Assembly (NCBI RefSeq): GCF_900102015.1
Contig: NZ_FNAT01000011.1
Coordinates: forward strand, 1 to 64,000
Length of the DNA: 64,000 nucleotides
Reading direction: 5' to 3'
Source of the DNA: Limimaricola pyoseonensis
GTDB lineage: Bacteria > Pseudomonadota > Alphaproteobacteria > Rhodobacterales > Rhodobacteraceae
In this document: piece after piece, positions 23,829-32,682 of the stretch
How the letters are laid out: every line of letters begins with the position of its first letter
Numbering within the stretch: position 1 is the first letter of the stretch
Translations under genes and position numbers: made by a program
The notes under the pieces: generated by a model
Databases searched by the model: none
What the model saw: the letters and a program-made list of their open reading frames with translations, nothing else
What the model was told of the DNA's origin: nothing

Positions 23829-25574
23829 GTGGCGGAATTGCCAAGATTTGCAGCGATATGTTTGGGGCTGGCCCTTGGGGCCGGGGGCGCTGGCGGCGCG
23901 GCGGCGGAGGATTACGTGACGCGTCGCGCGGCGCTGATCGCCGCTCTGGCCGAGGCGCCCGAGTCCGCCTCGCCGGCGCGGCCGCTGCTCGACCTCGCCG
24001 CCCTGTCGCTGTCGCATGGCCTGCTGCCCGAGGGGCGCTCCTTCCTCGATCGGCTCGGGCCCGATGACACGCTCGATCCGGCCCCGCGCCTCGCGCGGCA
24101 CAAGCTGGCGCTGCTGGCCTGGGCGCTCGACGGGCAGAGGGTGCCGGCGGACCGGCCCGAGCGCGCGCTGCTCGAGGCCGAGGCCGAGGACGGCTGGGCC
24201 GACCGGCCGCTGCACCTCGCGCTCGACCGGGCCCGCTCGGGCGACGCGGCCGCCGCCGCGCCGCATCTGGGGCTGGCCGAGATGCGGCTCGACGCGCTGC
24301 CGCCGGCCGTGGCCGAGGCGCTGCTGCCCGAGCTTCTGCAGACCGCGATCGATGCCGGCGCCTGGGAGACCGGGCAGGCGTTGGCGCGACGCTTCGACCG
24401 TCATGCCGGCCTGCGCGGCGGCAGCGCCTACCGCTACCTTCTGGGCCGCGCCGCCGCGGCGCATGGCGATCTCGTGCTGGCCTTCGACAGCTTCGCGCTG
24501 TCGGCCGAAGGGGCGGATGCCTGGGCCCAGAGGGCCCGGATCGCGCTGATCGATCTGGGCCGCGACAGCGGCGCGCTGCAGGTCGAAGACGCCCGCAGCC
24601 TGCTCGAGCATGCCCGCCGCCAATGGCGCGGCGACGAGCTGGAGCTGGCGGTGCTGGAGCGGCTGGTCGAGGCCGAGCTGGACCTGGGCGACCGTGTGGC
24701 CGCGCTTTCGGTGCTGGGCGAGATCATCCGCCGCCACCCCGGCAGCACGGCCGCCGAGGCCGCCGGCCCGCGGGCCGACCTGCTGATCACCGCGCTCTAC
24801 GAGGCCGGCGCCGCGGGCGAGCTGCCGATCGCGGGCTTCGTCGCCGCGCATCGCCGGCTGGCCCCCGAGTTCATGTTCCGCCCCGGCTTCGCCCCGGCGA
24901 CCGAGGCGCTCGCCGCGCGGCTGCTCGAGGTCGGCGCCACCGATGCCGCGGCGCGCGAATACCGCATGCTGCGCGATCAGCTCGCGGTGCAGCGCGATCT
25001 CGACCTCGCGGAGGTCGCGCCCGGCCGCATCGCCCGGCTGGCGCTGGACGAGACCGAGGCGCTGCTGCAGGGCGGGCAGGCCGACCGCGCCGCCGCGGTG
25101 CTGGCCGAGGCCGAGCCGATGCTGACCGCCGATCTGGCCGACCGCGCCGCGCTGTTGCGCGCGCGGCTGCACAGCGCCACGGGCGAAAGCGACGCGGTGA
25201 TCGCCACCCGCATGGGCGCGCCTTCCGAGGGCTACCTGCTGATCCGTGCCCGTGCGCATTTCGCGCGCGGCGAATGGGCCGAGGCGCGCGACGCCTACGC
25301 GGCGCTGCGCGCGCGGCCGGGGGCCGAGGTTCCGGCGGGCGACGAGATCAACCTGCTGCTCGCCGCGCATCGCGCCGGCGACGCGGCGCTGGTCGAGACG
25401 CTGCTCGCCGACGCGCCCGCGCTGGTCGGCCGGCCCGAATGGGCCGAGGTCGCCCGCCATCTCGCGCCGGCGCCGCCACTTGCGCTGCCGCTGCGCCAAA
25501 AATCCGCCCAAGACCGGGTGCAGACTGCCGCCGACGCCTTGCGCCGGCTCGAACTCGTCGCGGGGGACGGCTGA
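23829..25574 (+). CDS. Exported helical-repeat protein of unknown function before flgE
   Basis: About 581 residues. A signal-like hydrophobic N-terminus (FAAICLGLALGAGGAGGAAA) is followed by a long run of alanine- and leucine-rich helix pairs that look like tetratricopeptide-type repeats, for example RALLEAEAEDGWADRPLHLA and ARAHFARGEWAEARDAYAAL. The start is uncertain: GTG 23829 is preferred, and TTG 23811 or TTG 23838 are possible. It opens the plus-strand hook/filament operon, so a periplasmic assembly or scaffold role for the hook is plausible. I know no named family for it. Confidence 0.75.
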   Translation: MAELPRFAAICLGLALGAGGAGGAAAEDYVTRRAALIAALAEAPESASPARPLLDLAALSLSHGLLPEGRSFLDRLGPDDTLDPAPRLARHKLALLAWALDGQRVPADRPERALLEAEAEDGWADRPLHLALDRARSGDAAAAAPHLGLAEMRLDALPPAVAEALLPELLQTAIDAGAWETGQALARRFDRHAGLRGGSAYRYLLGRAAAAHGDLVLAFDSFALSAEGADAWAQRARIALIDLGRDSGALQVEDARSLLEHARRQWRGDELELAVLERLVEAELDLGDRVAALSVLGEIIRRHPGSTAAEAAGPRADLLITALYEAGAAGELPIAGFVAAHRRLAPEFMFRPGFAPATEALAARLLEVGATDAAAREYRMLRDQLAVQRDLDLAEVAPGRIARLALDETEALLQGGQADRAAAVLAEAEPMLTADLADRAALLRARLHSATGESDAVIATRMGAPSEGYLLIRARAHFARGEWAEARDAYAALRARPGAEVPAGDEINLLLAAHRAGDAALVETLLADAPALVGRPEWAEVARHLAPAPPLALPLRQKSAQDRVQTAADALRRLELVAGDG

Positions 25575-25659
25575 TGCCGCCCGCCGCCAAGATCCGGCGC
25601 CAAGGCGCCACAGTGCCGTCGGGCCCGTACGCCCGCGATGTTCAAGAAGGACGCGTGAC

Positions 25660-26967
25660 ATGAGTATTTCCAACGCGATGCAGACCGGTGTGAGCGGTCT
25701 GCGGGCCAACGCCACCGCCGTGGGGCGGATCTCCGAGAACATCGCCAACGCCAACACCGACGGCTACCGGCGCAGCTTCGTGCAGATGGTGACCAGCTCG
25801 ACGCTCAGCTCGGCCGCCGCACCGGCGCCCGCGGGCGTGCGCGCCATGCAAAGCCAGGACGTCAGCCTCGAGGGCGCGCTGCGCGCCACCGAGCGGCCGA
25901 CCGACCTCGCGATCGGCGGCAACGGCTTCTTCGTGGTCACCAAGCAGCCGAACGACCCGGTCGAGGCGAACTACATGCTGACCCGGGCGGGCTCCTTCCT
26001 GCCCGACGAAAACGGCAACCTGCGCAACGCCGCCGGCTACTACCTCGCGGGCTTTCCCTACGACCAGACCGCCTCGCTCGGCGTGATCGACCGCAACCAG
26101 TTCGAGGGGATGCGCACGGTCAATCTCGGCAGCCTGTCGCAGACCGGCTCGCCCACCGCCGCGATGACCGTCGCCGGCAACCTGCCGGGGCAGCAGACCG
26201 GCCAGGCCGATCCGGGCGAGCCGTTCCTGAGCTCGGCGGAGTTCTACACGCCGCTGGGCGAGGCGCAGCGACTGCAGTTCTCCTGGCAGCCGACCGACCA
26301 GGAAAGCACCTGGGACCTGTCCTTCGCGCATGAGGACGGCACGCAATACGGCGACGTGCGGGTGAAGTTCCACAACAGCGGCCCGCTGGCCGGGGCGCCC
26401 GAACTCTACTCGAACGGCAACTCGACCGCCGTGGCGCCCTCGGCCTTCACCTTCGACCCGGCCACCGGCACCGCGACGCTGACCATCGAGAGCGGCGACG
26501 CGCCGCAGACCGTCACCGTGGCGCTCGGCGCGCCCGACGAGCACAGCGGCATGACCCAGTTCGCCGGCGACTACTCGCCGCTGAAGATCACCGCCGACGG
26601 CGCCGAGAGCGGCGTGCTGGTGCGCACCGAGATCGACGAGCGCGGCGATGTCTACGGCGTGTTCAACAACGGCTCGCGCAAGCCGCTCTACAACATCCCG
26701 CTGGCCGAGGTGGCCAACCCCGACGGGCTTCTGGCGACCGACGGCAACGCCTACCTCGTGTCGCGCGCCTCGGGCAACTTCCGCCTGAGCCAAGCGGGCG
26801 AAGGCTCGGCCGGCACGTTGACCTCGGGGGCGCTCGAAAGCTCCAACGTCGAGGTGGCGCAGGAGCTGACCGACCTGATCCAGACCCAGCGCGCCTATTC
26901 CTCGAACGCCAAGATCGTGACCACCGTCGACGAGATGCTCGACGAGACCACCCGACTGAAGCGCTGA
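25660..26967 (+). CDS. flgE: Flagellar hook protein FlgE
   Basis: A 435-residue axial protein. The N-terminal motif is ISENIANANTDGYRRSF, the middle has GGNGFFVVTK and LTRAGSFLPDENGNLRNAAG, and the C-terminus ends SSNVEVAQELTDLIQTQRAY, then a TVDEMLDETTRLKR tail. This is the hook protein fold with the FlgE middle domains. It builds the universal joint. AAGGA precedes the ATG at 25660. The 85-base gap from the upstream gene shows no terminator, so co-transcription is likely. Confidence 0.96.
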   Translation: MSISNAMQTGVSGLRANATAVGRISENIANANTDGYRRSFVQMVTSSTLSSAAAPAPAGVRAMQSQDVSLEGALRATERPTDLAIGGNGFFVVTKQPNDPVEANYMLTRAGSFLPDENGNLRNAAGYYLAGFPYDQTASLGVIDRNQFEGMRTVNLGSLSQTGSPTAAMTVAGNLPGQQTGQADPGEPFLSSAEFYTPLGEAQRLQFSWQPTDQESTWDLSFAHEDGTQYGDVRVKFHNSGPLAGAPELYSNGNSTAVAPSAFTFDPATGTATLTIESGDAPQTVTVALGAPDEHSGMTQFAGDYSPLKITADGAESGVLVRTEIDERGDVYGVFNNGSRKPLYNIPLAEVANPDGLLATDGNAYLVSRASGNFRLSQAGEGSAGTLTSGALESSNVEVAQELTDLIQTQRAYSSNAKIVTTVDEMLDETTRLKR

Positions 26968-27024
26968 ACGCGGGGGTGACGGGCCGCAGAAGGCGCCCGA
27001 ACCCGACCCCACCGGAGAATCGCA

Positions 27025-28449
27025 ATGAGCATTACCGGCGCCTTCCTGAACGCCCGGAGCGGCCTGGCCGCTGCCGAGGGCTGGGCCGACATCGCCGCGA
27101 CCAACATCGCCAACGCCAACCGCACCGGCTATGCCCGGCGCAGCGCGCCGCTGACCCAACTTCCGGGCGGCGGCGTCGCGATGACCGGCTTCCAGCGCGC
27201 CAGCGACGCCGCGCTCGAGCAGGCACATCGCAAGGAGATGGCGCGCGTCGCCACGCAGCACGCGACCGCCTCGGCGCTCGAGGTCTATGCCGCGACGCTG
27301 GGCGAGATCGATTCGCAGACCGGCATCCCGGGGCGGATCGCGCAGTTCCAGAGCGCGCTCGACACGCTGGCGGCGACGCCCTCGGACCCGGCGCTGCAGG
27401 AGGCCGCGGTGCGCGCCGCCGATGGCGTCGCCGCCTCGCTGCGGTCTGCCAGCAGCACCCTCCAGCGCAGCGAGGAGGGGCTGCGTCAGGCGGTGGTCGA
27501 GGACGTGGCCGAGATCAACGCCCGGCTGGCCAAGGTGGTCGAGCTGAACCAGCAGATCGAGGGGCAGCAGTTCGGCACCGAACGCCGCGCGATGTTCGAG
27601 GACCAGCTGTCGGAAAGCCTCGACGGGCTGGCCGAGCTGATCGACGTCCGGGTCCAGCATGACGGCGCCGGCCGGATCTCGGTCTACACCGCCGCCGGCG
27701 CGGCGCTGGTCGAGGACAACACCCTCTATTCGCTGGAGTTCGACACCGACGCCACCGCGGCGCGGCTGAGCGTCAACGGCGTCGACATCACCCCCGGCAT
27801 CGAGGGGGCGCGCGGCTCCGAGGAGGGGGCGCTGGCCGGGCGGCTGGGGTTTCTCGCCCGCGACCTGCCGCGCATGGAGCTGCAGCTCGACGAGCTCGCG
27901 CGCGGCCTCGTGATGGGCTTCGAGCAGGCCGATGCGACCGTCAGGGGCGTGGCGGGGCAGGCCGGGCTCTTCACCGATGACGGGTCGGCCTTCAATGCCA
28001 TGCAGGTCACCGGGCTCGCGGGTCGGATCGCGGTGAACGAGGTGGTGACCGCGGAGGGCGGCGAAAGCTGGCGGATCCGCGACGGCATCGGCGCGGCCGG
28101 GCCGGGGCCGGCCTCTGACGGCACCCAGCTTCTGGGCTTCGTCGCAGCGCTGACCCAGACGGAGGAGTTCGACGCGACCGCCGGGCTTGGCACCCGCCGC
28201 ACGATCGGCGACTTCGCGGCCGGCGTGGTTTCCGCCCATCAGCAGCTGCGCAACGACGCGCTGGGGCGGGCGGAGGCCTTCGCCGCCGGCCGCGACGCCA
28301 TCCAGAGCTCGCGCCAGTCGGTGCAGGGCGTGAACGTCGACGACGAGCTGCAGCAGCTGATGCTGATCGAGCAGAGCTACGCCGCCAACGCCACGGTGAT
28401 GAAGACGCTGGGCGAGATGCTCGACACGCTGCTGAACGCGGTCCGTTAA
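27025..28449 (+). CDS. flgK: Flagellar hook-associated protein FlgK
   Basis: A 474-residue junction protein. The N-terminal rod-type motif is ATNIANANRTGYARRSAPL. A long helical D1 segment follows (for example QAVVEDVAEINARLAKVVEL, NQQIEGQQFGTERR), and the C-terminal motif is VDDELQQLMLIEQSYAANA with MKTLGEMLDTLLNAVR. FlgK is the first junction protein on the hook. GGAGAA precedes the ATG. Confidence 0.96.
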   Translation: MSITGAFLNARSGLAAAEGWADIAATNIANANRTGYARRSAPLTQLPGGGVAMTGFQRASDAALEQAHRKEMARVATQHATASALEVYAATLGEIDSQTGIPGRIAQFQSALDTLAATPSDPALQEAAVRAADGVAASLRSASSTLQRSEEGLRQAVVEDVAEINARLAKVVELNQQIEGQQFGTERRAMFEDQLSESLDGLAELIDVRVQHDGAGRISVYTAAGAALVEDNTLYSLEFDTDATAARLSVNGVDITPGIEGARGSEEGALAGRLGFLARDLPRMELQLDELARGLVMGFEQADATVRGVAGQAGLFTDDGSAFNAMQVTGLAGRIAVNEVVTAEGGESWRIRDGIGAAGPGPASDGTQLLGFVAALTQTEEFDATAGLGTRRTIGDFAAGVVSAHQQLRNDALGRAEAFAAGRDAIQSSRQSVQGVNVDDELQQLMLIEQSYAANATVMKTLGEMLDTLLNAVR

Positions 28450-28461
28450 GGAGGGATTGCC

Positions 28462-29526
28462 ATGATCACGATGTTGCGGACCCTGTCGACGATGCAGTCG
28501 AACCTGAACGGCCGGCGCCAGGTCGCCGATCTGAGCCGGCAGCTGCAGGAGGCCGGGCAGGAAGCCACGACCGGCGTCAAGTCCGACCGCTACCGCGCGC
28601 TCGGCAGCCGGGCCGAGGGCGCGATGATCACCCGGGCGCGGCAGAGCCGGCTCGAGGGCTTCGCCAGCTCGAACGCCACGCTCGACCGGCGGCTGGAGAT
28701 GATCGGCCGGAGCCTCGACGACATGCGCGAGAGCCTGCAGACCGTGCTGACCCTCGCGGCGCCCAACCTCGGCGAGCAGACGGTGACCGGGCCGCAGCTC
28801 CAGGCCGCGGCCGAGGTCGCGCTGGCGCAGATCACCGGCCAGGTCAACCGCAGCTACGAGGGCGTCTCGCTGTTCGCCGGCGTCGAGAACGGCGTGCGGG
28901 CCCTGCAGCCCTTCGACGAGCAGAACCCGGCCACCGGCCTGTCGCCGCGCGACGTCGTGGCGGGGGTCGTCGGGGCCGGACCCGGCAACGCGGCCGCCGC
29001 CGCGACCATGGCCGACGATCTGGCTGCGAAGTTCGACGCCGCGGCCCCCGGTCCCGACAGCTATGCCGCGACCTTCTACAACGGCGCGGCCCGCAACGGG
29101 GACGGCAAGGGCCTGCAGGCCCGGATCGACGAGGAGGAGATCCTCGACTACGGCGTCCAGGCCGACGACCCCGCCTTCGCGAACCTCGTGCGCGGCCTGT
29201 CGATGCTGGCCGCGGTCGATGTCGGCGACCTCTCCGACGAGACCGCGCAGGTCTGGGTGAACCGGGCGGTCGAGGCGATGGAGCGGGGGCGCGACGGGCT
29301 TCTGTCGGCCGAGACCCGGATCGGCGCGCAGCGCCGCCATCTCGAAAGCACGATGCAGGCGCAAGACGCGCGGCTGACCCTCTACCGCCAGCAGGTCAAC
29401 GAGCTGGAGGGCGCCGACCCCTACGAGGCGGCGACCCGGCTGACCCAGCTGCAGACCCAGCTCGAGGCCAGCTACGCCGTCACGGCGCGGCTGTCGAAGC
29501 TGAGCTTCATCGACTTCATGCGGTGA
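28462..29526 (+). CDS. flgL: Flagellar hook-associated protein FlgL
   Basis: A 354-residue flagellin-like junction protein. The N-terminus resembles flagellin (MQSNLNGRRQVADLSRQLQE, TTGVKSDRYRALG), and the C-terminus ends RLTQLQTQLEASYAVTARLS plus KLSFIDFMR. A strong AAGGAGG site lies before the ATG, 12 bases after flgK. FlgL joins FlgK to the filament. A long inverted repeat follows the stop codon. Confidence 0.95.
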   Translation: MITMLRTLSTMQSNLNGRRQVADLSRQLQEAGQEATTGVKSDRYRALGSRAEGAMITRARQSRLEGFASSNATLDRRLEMIGRSLDDMRESLQTVLTLAAPNLGEQTVTGPQLQAAAEVALAQITGQVNRSYEGVSLFAGVENGVRALQPFDEQNPATGLSPRDVVAGVVGAGPGNAAAAATMADDLAAKFDAAAPGPDSYAATFYNGAARNGDGKGLQARIDEEEILDYGVQADDPAFANLVRGLSMLAAVDVGDLSDETAQVWVNRAVEAMERGRDGLLSAETRIGAQRRHLESTMQAQDARLTLYRQQVNELEGADPYEAATRLTQLQTQLEASYAVTARLSKLSFIDFMR

Positions 29527-29532
29527 CGCTAG

Positions 29533-29572
29533 TGGCATGAACAGGGTGCATGAATGCCACCTGTTCATGCCA
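29533..29572. promoter_or_regulatory. 13-bp perfect inverted repeat between flgL and flgI
   Basis: TGGCATGAACAGG (29533-29545) and CCTGTTCATGCCA (29560-29572) are perfect arms around a 14-base loop. It is only moderately GC-rich, unlike the terminators in this window, and no T-run follows. It could be a terminator or attenuator after flgL, or a dimeric regulator site before flgI. Confidence 0.55.
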
Positions 29573-29655
29573 ATCTTTGCAACTGTTCTTGATGCCGGGG
29601 CGGCCCCGGCGCTAGCCTGCCCATGATGGCATCACCTGCTCGGAGCCCCCTTGGC

Positions 29656-30783
29656 ATGATCGCACGACTGAGCGCGCGGATACCGGCCCTGGCGCTGGCC
29701 ATCGCTCTGGCCATGGGGCCGGGCGGTCTTGGCCCGACGCCCGCCGCGGCCGACGTGCGCATCAAGGACATCGCCAGCTTCGAGGGCGTGCGCGAGAACC
29801 AGCTCGTGGGTTACGGGCTCGTGGTCGGTCTGAACGGCACCGGCGACAGCCTGCGCAACGCGCCCTTCACCGAGCGTTCGATCGAGGGGATGCTGGAGCG
29901 GCTGGGCGTCGGCAACCTGACCGACGAGCAGATGCGCACCCAGAACACCGCCGCGGTGATGGTCACCGCCATGCTGCCGCCCTTCGCGCGGCGCGGCTCG
30001 ACCATTGATGTGGTGGTCTCCTCTCTCGGCGACGCCTCGTCCCTGCGCGGCGGCACCCTGATCGTCACGCCGCTGACCGGCGCCGACGGCGAGGTCTACG
30101 CCGTGAGCCAGGGGCCGATCGCGGTGGCGGGCTTCGCGGCGCAGGGCGCCAACGCCTCGATCGTCGAGGGCGTGCCCACCGTTGCCCGGATCGAGAACGG
30201 CGCCACGGTCGAGAACGAGATCGACTTCCGCCTGGCCGAGATGAACAGCATCCGCATCGCTTTGCGCACGCCCGACTTCACCACCGCCAAGCGGGTCGAG
30301 CAGGCGATCAACGCGCATATGGGCGGCATCGCCAAGACGCTCGATTCCGGCACGATCGAGGTCCGCTCAGCCGCCAAGACCGACATCCCCGGCATGCTGG
30401 CCGAGATCGAGGGCCTGACGGTGCAGCCCGATTCGGTCGCCAAGGTGGTGATCGACGCGCGCTCGGGCACCATCGTGATCGGCGCCGACGTGCGCATCGC
30501 CGAGGTGGCGGTGAGCCAGGGCGGCCTGACCGTCATCGTCAAGGAAGAGATCGAGGTGTCCCAGCCCGAGCCCTTCTCGATCGGCAACACCGTGGTGGTG
30601 CCGCAGACCGAGGTGGCGGTCGAGGAGCAGGAGGCGCAGTTCTCGATCCTCGAGGGCGATGTCAGCCTGCAGCGGCTGGTCGACGGTCTGAACGCGATCG
30701 GCGTGACCGCGACCCAGACCATCTCGATCCTGCAGGCGATCAAGGCCGCGGGTGCGCTGCATGCCGATCTGGAGATCATCTGA
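29656..30783 (+). CDS. flgI: Flagellar P-ring protein FlgI
   Basis: A protein of about 375 residues with a signal peptide (MIARLSARIPALALAIALAM...AAA). The mature FlgI sequence begins ADVRIKDIASFEGVRENQLV and contains GYGLVVGLNGTGDSL, TQNTAAVMVTAMLPPFA and the C-terminal NAIGVTATQTISILQAIKAA. It forms the peptidoglycan ring. ATG 29656 gives a normal signal peptide; ATG 29623 would add eleven residues. The stop overlaps the ATG of the rod-binding gene. Confidence 0.96.
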   Translation: MIARLSARIPALALAIALAMGPGGLGPTPAAADVRIKDIASFEGVRENQLVGYGLVVGLNGTGDSLRNAPFTERSIEGMLERLGVGNLTDEQMRTQNTAAVMVTAMLPPFARRGSTIDVVVSSLGDASSLRGGTLIVTPLTGADGEVYAVSQGPIAVAGFAAQGANASIVEGVPTVARIENGATVENEIDFRLAEMNSIRIALRTPDFTTAKRVEQAINAHMGGIAKTLDSGTIEVRSAAKTDIPGMLAEIEGLTVQPDSVAKVVIDARSGTIVIGADVRIAEVAVSQGGLTVIVKEEIEVSQPEPFSIGNTVVVPQTEVAVEEQEAQFSILEGDVSLQRLVDGLNAIGVTATQTISILQAIKAAGALHADLEII

Positions 30784-31085
30784 TGGACCCGACCCTTACC
30801 GCCATTTCGCCGCGCCAGCCGGCCGCGCGCCTTGAGGCGACGTCGACCGGGGCGGTCTCCGACAAGGCGCGCGAATTCGAGGCGATGTTCCTCGCTCAGA
30901 CCGTGGACGAGATGCTCAAGAGCGTTGATCTCGGCGGCATCGGCGGCGGCCACGCCACCGAGCAGTGGCGCAGCTTTCTCGCCCGGGCCTTCGCCGACGA
31001 GATGGCGGCGCAGGGCACGACCGGAATCGCGCAGAACATCCAGCGGGCAATCGACCAGTACGGCAAGGGGGAGGGCGGCGCATGA
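30783..31085 (+). CDS. flgJ: FlgJ-type rod-binding protein (rod domain only)
   Basis: A 100-residue protein matching only the N-terminal rod-binding half of enterobacterial FlgJ: AREFEAMFLAQTVDEMLKSV, then QWRSFLARAFADEMAAQG. The muramidase half is absent, which is usual in Alphaproteobacteria. A separate lytic transglycosylase at 45804 can supply the cell-wall cutting. It overlaps flgI (TGATG) and the next gene (ATGA). Confidence 0.92.
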   Translation: MDPTLTAISPRQPAARLEATSTGAVSDKAREFEAMFLAQTVDEMLKSVDLGGIGGGHATEQWRSFLARAFADEMAAQGTTGIAQNIQRAIDQYGKGEGGA

Positions 31086-31474
31086 GCGTCCAAGACGACA
31101 TCGACGCGCTGATCGAACTGCTCGAGGAGGAGATCGCCGAAGTCGGGCAGGGCCGATTCGACGGTCTCGCCGAGGCGATGGTCCGCAAGCAGGCGTTGAG
31201 CGATTCGATCGAGGCCGCCACTGGCGAGATCGAGGCCGCGCTCGCCCCCGAAGATGATGAGGCCGAGGCGCTGCGCGACCGGCTCGACCGGCTCTCGGCG
31301 CTGGCGGCGCGCGACATGGCGCTCCTGCAGCGGATGGCGCAGGTTTCGGGCGAGGTCGCGCGCGACATGAAGCGCCTGCGCGACCGCCACGGGCTGGGCG
31401 GACTCTATGGCTCCGACGGCAAGCGTGGCCGCGACGCCACGTTATCTCCGGCCTCCATGGATAAATCGGTGTAG
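31082..31474 (+). CDS. FlgN-like flagellar export chaperone
   Basis: A 130-residue acidic, helical protein (DDIDALIELLEEEIAEVGQG, then ALSDSIEAATGEIEAAL and RDMALLQRMAQVSGEVARD). The size, helical hairpin look and position just after flgJ fit FlgN, the chaperone of FlgK and FlgL. Identity to known FlgN is low, so the call rests partly on context. It is the last gene before the flagellin transcript. Confidence 0.65.
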   Translation: MSVQDDIDALIELLEEEIAEVGQGRFDGLAEAMVRKQALSDSIEAATGEIEAALAPEDDEAEALRDRLDRLSALAARDMALLQRMAQVSGEVARDMKRLRDRHGLGGLYGSDGKRGRDATLSPASMDKSV

Positions 31475-31533
31475 TGCCACAAACGCGCCCCAATTCAACA
31501 CTTTAACAAACCTACCGCGGCGGAAGAGCCGAC

Positions 31534-31550
31534 ATCGTCAGAAAGACGAT
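31534..31550 (+). promoter_or_regulatory. Hairpin in the flagellin 5' untranslated region
   Basis: ATCGTC and GACGAT form a 6-bp stem with loop AGAAA, ending 27 bases before the flagellin ATG. FlbT, encoded 1.5 kb downstream, is known in Caulobacter to act on the flagellin mRNA leader, so this is a possible target or ribosome-access element. Confidence 0.4.
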
Positions 31551-31577
31551 CGAACAGTCAGAAACTGGAGAATGACC

Positions 31578-32522
31578 ATGTCTTCGATCCTCACCAACAA
31601 CTCCGCGATGTCCGCCCTGTCGACCCTGCGGAACATCAACCAGGGCCTGAGCAACACCCAGGACCGCATCTCGACCGGTCTCAAGGTGTCCTCGGGCAAG
31701 GACAACGCCGCCTACTTCGCGATCTCCGAATCGATGAAGGGCGACAGCTCGATGACCAAGTCGGTCAACGAGAGCCTGACCCTGACCAAGAACTCGGTCG
31801 CGACCGCGCGTCTCGGCGCCGAGCAGTTCTCCTCGCTCGCCTCCGAATTCCGCAACAAGGTGGCCTTCGCCCAGGAGAACAAGGGTGGTCTCGACGAGAT
31901 CGAGGCCGACCTGACGCGTCTCGTGGCCGACATGGACGCGATCATCTCGCAGTCGACCTTCAACGGCGACGACCTGGTCAACGCGTCGGGCGGCGACGGC
32001 CTCGGCGGTGCCGCGACCGGTGACAGCTCGTTCGCGGCGGACGGCACCTATACCGGCGAAACCACCGCGAGCGGTGCCGCGGCCTCCCGCAACGTCGTCA
32101 GCGGCGTGAGCCGTGACGCTGCCGGTGCGCTGACGACCACCACGATCTCTGTGGCTCCGGTCGATCTCAACGCCGAGCGTGAGATGTTCCGCGCGATCGC
32201 CGACGGCTTCGCGGGCAAGGCCGGCTCCGCCACCGGTGAAGCCTACCTGACGGCGGTTCTGAGCCGCGCCGATACCGCGCAGAGCAACGCCGTCAGCGCC
32301 GCAACCACCCTCGGCCAGGCCGAGAAGTCGATCGAGACCCAGCAGGAGTTCCTGACCAAGCTGGCCGACAACCTCGACAGCGGCGTGGGCGCGATGGTCG
32401 ACGCCAACATGGAAGAGGAAGCGGCCCGCCTGCAGGCGCTGCAGGTCCAGCAGCAGCTGGCCTCGCAGTCGCTGTCGATCGCCAACCAGGCGCCGCAGAA
32501 CATCCTGAGCCTGTTCCGCTAA
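31578..32522 (+). CDS. fliC: Flagellin
   Basis: A 314-residue flagellin. The N-terminal D0/D1 part reads SSILTNNSAMSALSTLRNIN, then DRISTGLKVSSGKDNAAYFA. The C-terminal part has LQALQVQQQLASQSLSIANQ and ends APQNILSLFR. The central region (about residues 130-225) is variable and rich in Gly, Ala, Ser and Thr. The start MSSILT is chosen because GGAG is seven bases upstream; an in-frame ATG two codons earlier is too close to it. It forms the filament. It is the only flagellin in the window, and its own terminator follows. Confidence 0.97.
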   Translation: MSSILTNNSAMSALSTLRNINQGLSNTQDRISTGLKVSSGKDNAAYFAISESMKGDSSMTKSVNESLTLTKNSVATARLGAEQFSSLASEFRNKVAFAQENKGGLDEIEADLTRLVADMDAIISQSTFNGDDLVNASGGDGLGGAATGDSSFAADGTYTGETTASGAAASRNVVSGVSRDAAGALTTTTISVAPVDLNAEREMFRAIADGFAGKAGSATGEAYLTAVLSRADTAQSNAVSAATTLGQAEKSIETQQEFLTKLADNLDSGVGAMVDANMEEEAARLQALQVQQQLASQSLSIANQAPQNILSLFR

Positions 32523-32533
32523 ACCTCCCGCGG

Positions 32534-32551
32534 CCCGCCCTTCGGGGCGGG
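32534..32551 (+). terminator. Intrinsic terminator after flagellin
   Basis: CCCGCCC and GGGCGGG form a 7-bp stem closed by the stable tetraloop TTCG, 12 bases after the flagellin stop. The remaining gap to 32682 shows no gene. Confidence 0.65.
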
Positions 32552-32682
32552 TCGCACCTCCGGGCCGAGCCCGATCCTGCAGACATCTTCGACCGGCCGA
32601 CGCGTCCGCGCGATCCCGCCCGCGTGTCCGCCGCCCACCGCGCCCCGCCAGAAGTGCAGGGCCCTGAGCGAGAGCAGAACGC

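Noticed and set aside
25642-29568. A 1308-codon open frame on the minus strand across flgE, flgK and flgL
   Set aside because: It is a by-product of high GC at third positions; the plus-strand genes match known families throughout, and the antisense translation has no recognisable domain.
31485-31515. Possible CtrA sites (TTAA-type half sites) upstream of flagellin
   Set aside because: TTCAAC and TTTAAC are present but do not have the TTAA-N7-TTAA spacing, so the match is not strong enough to call.
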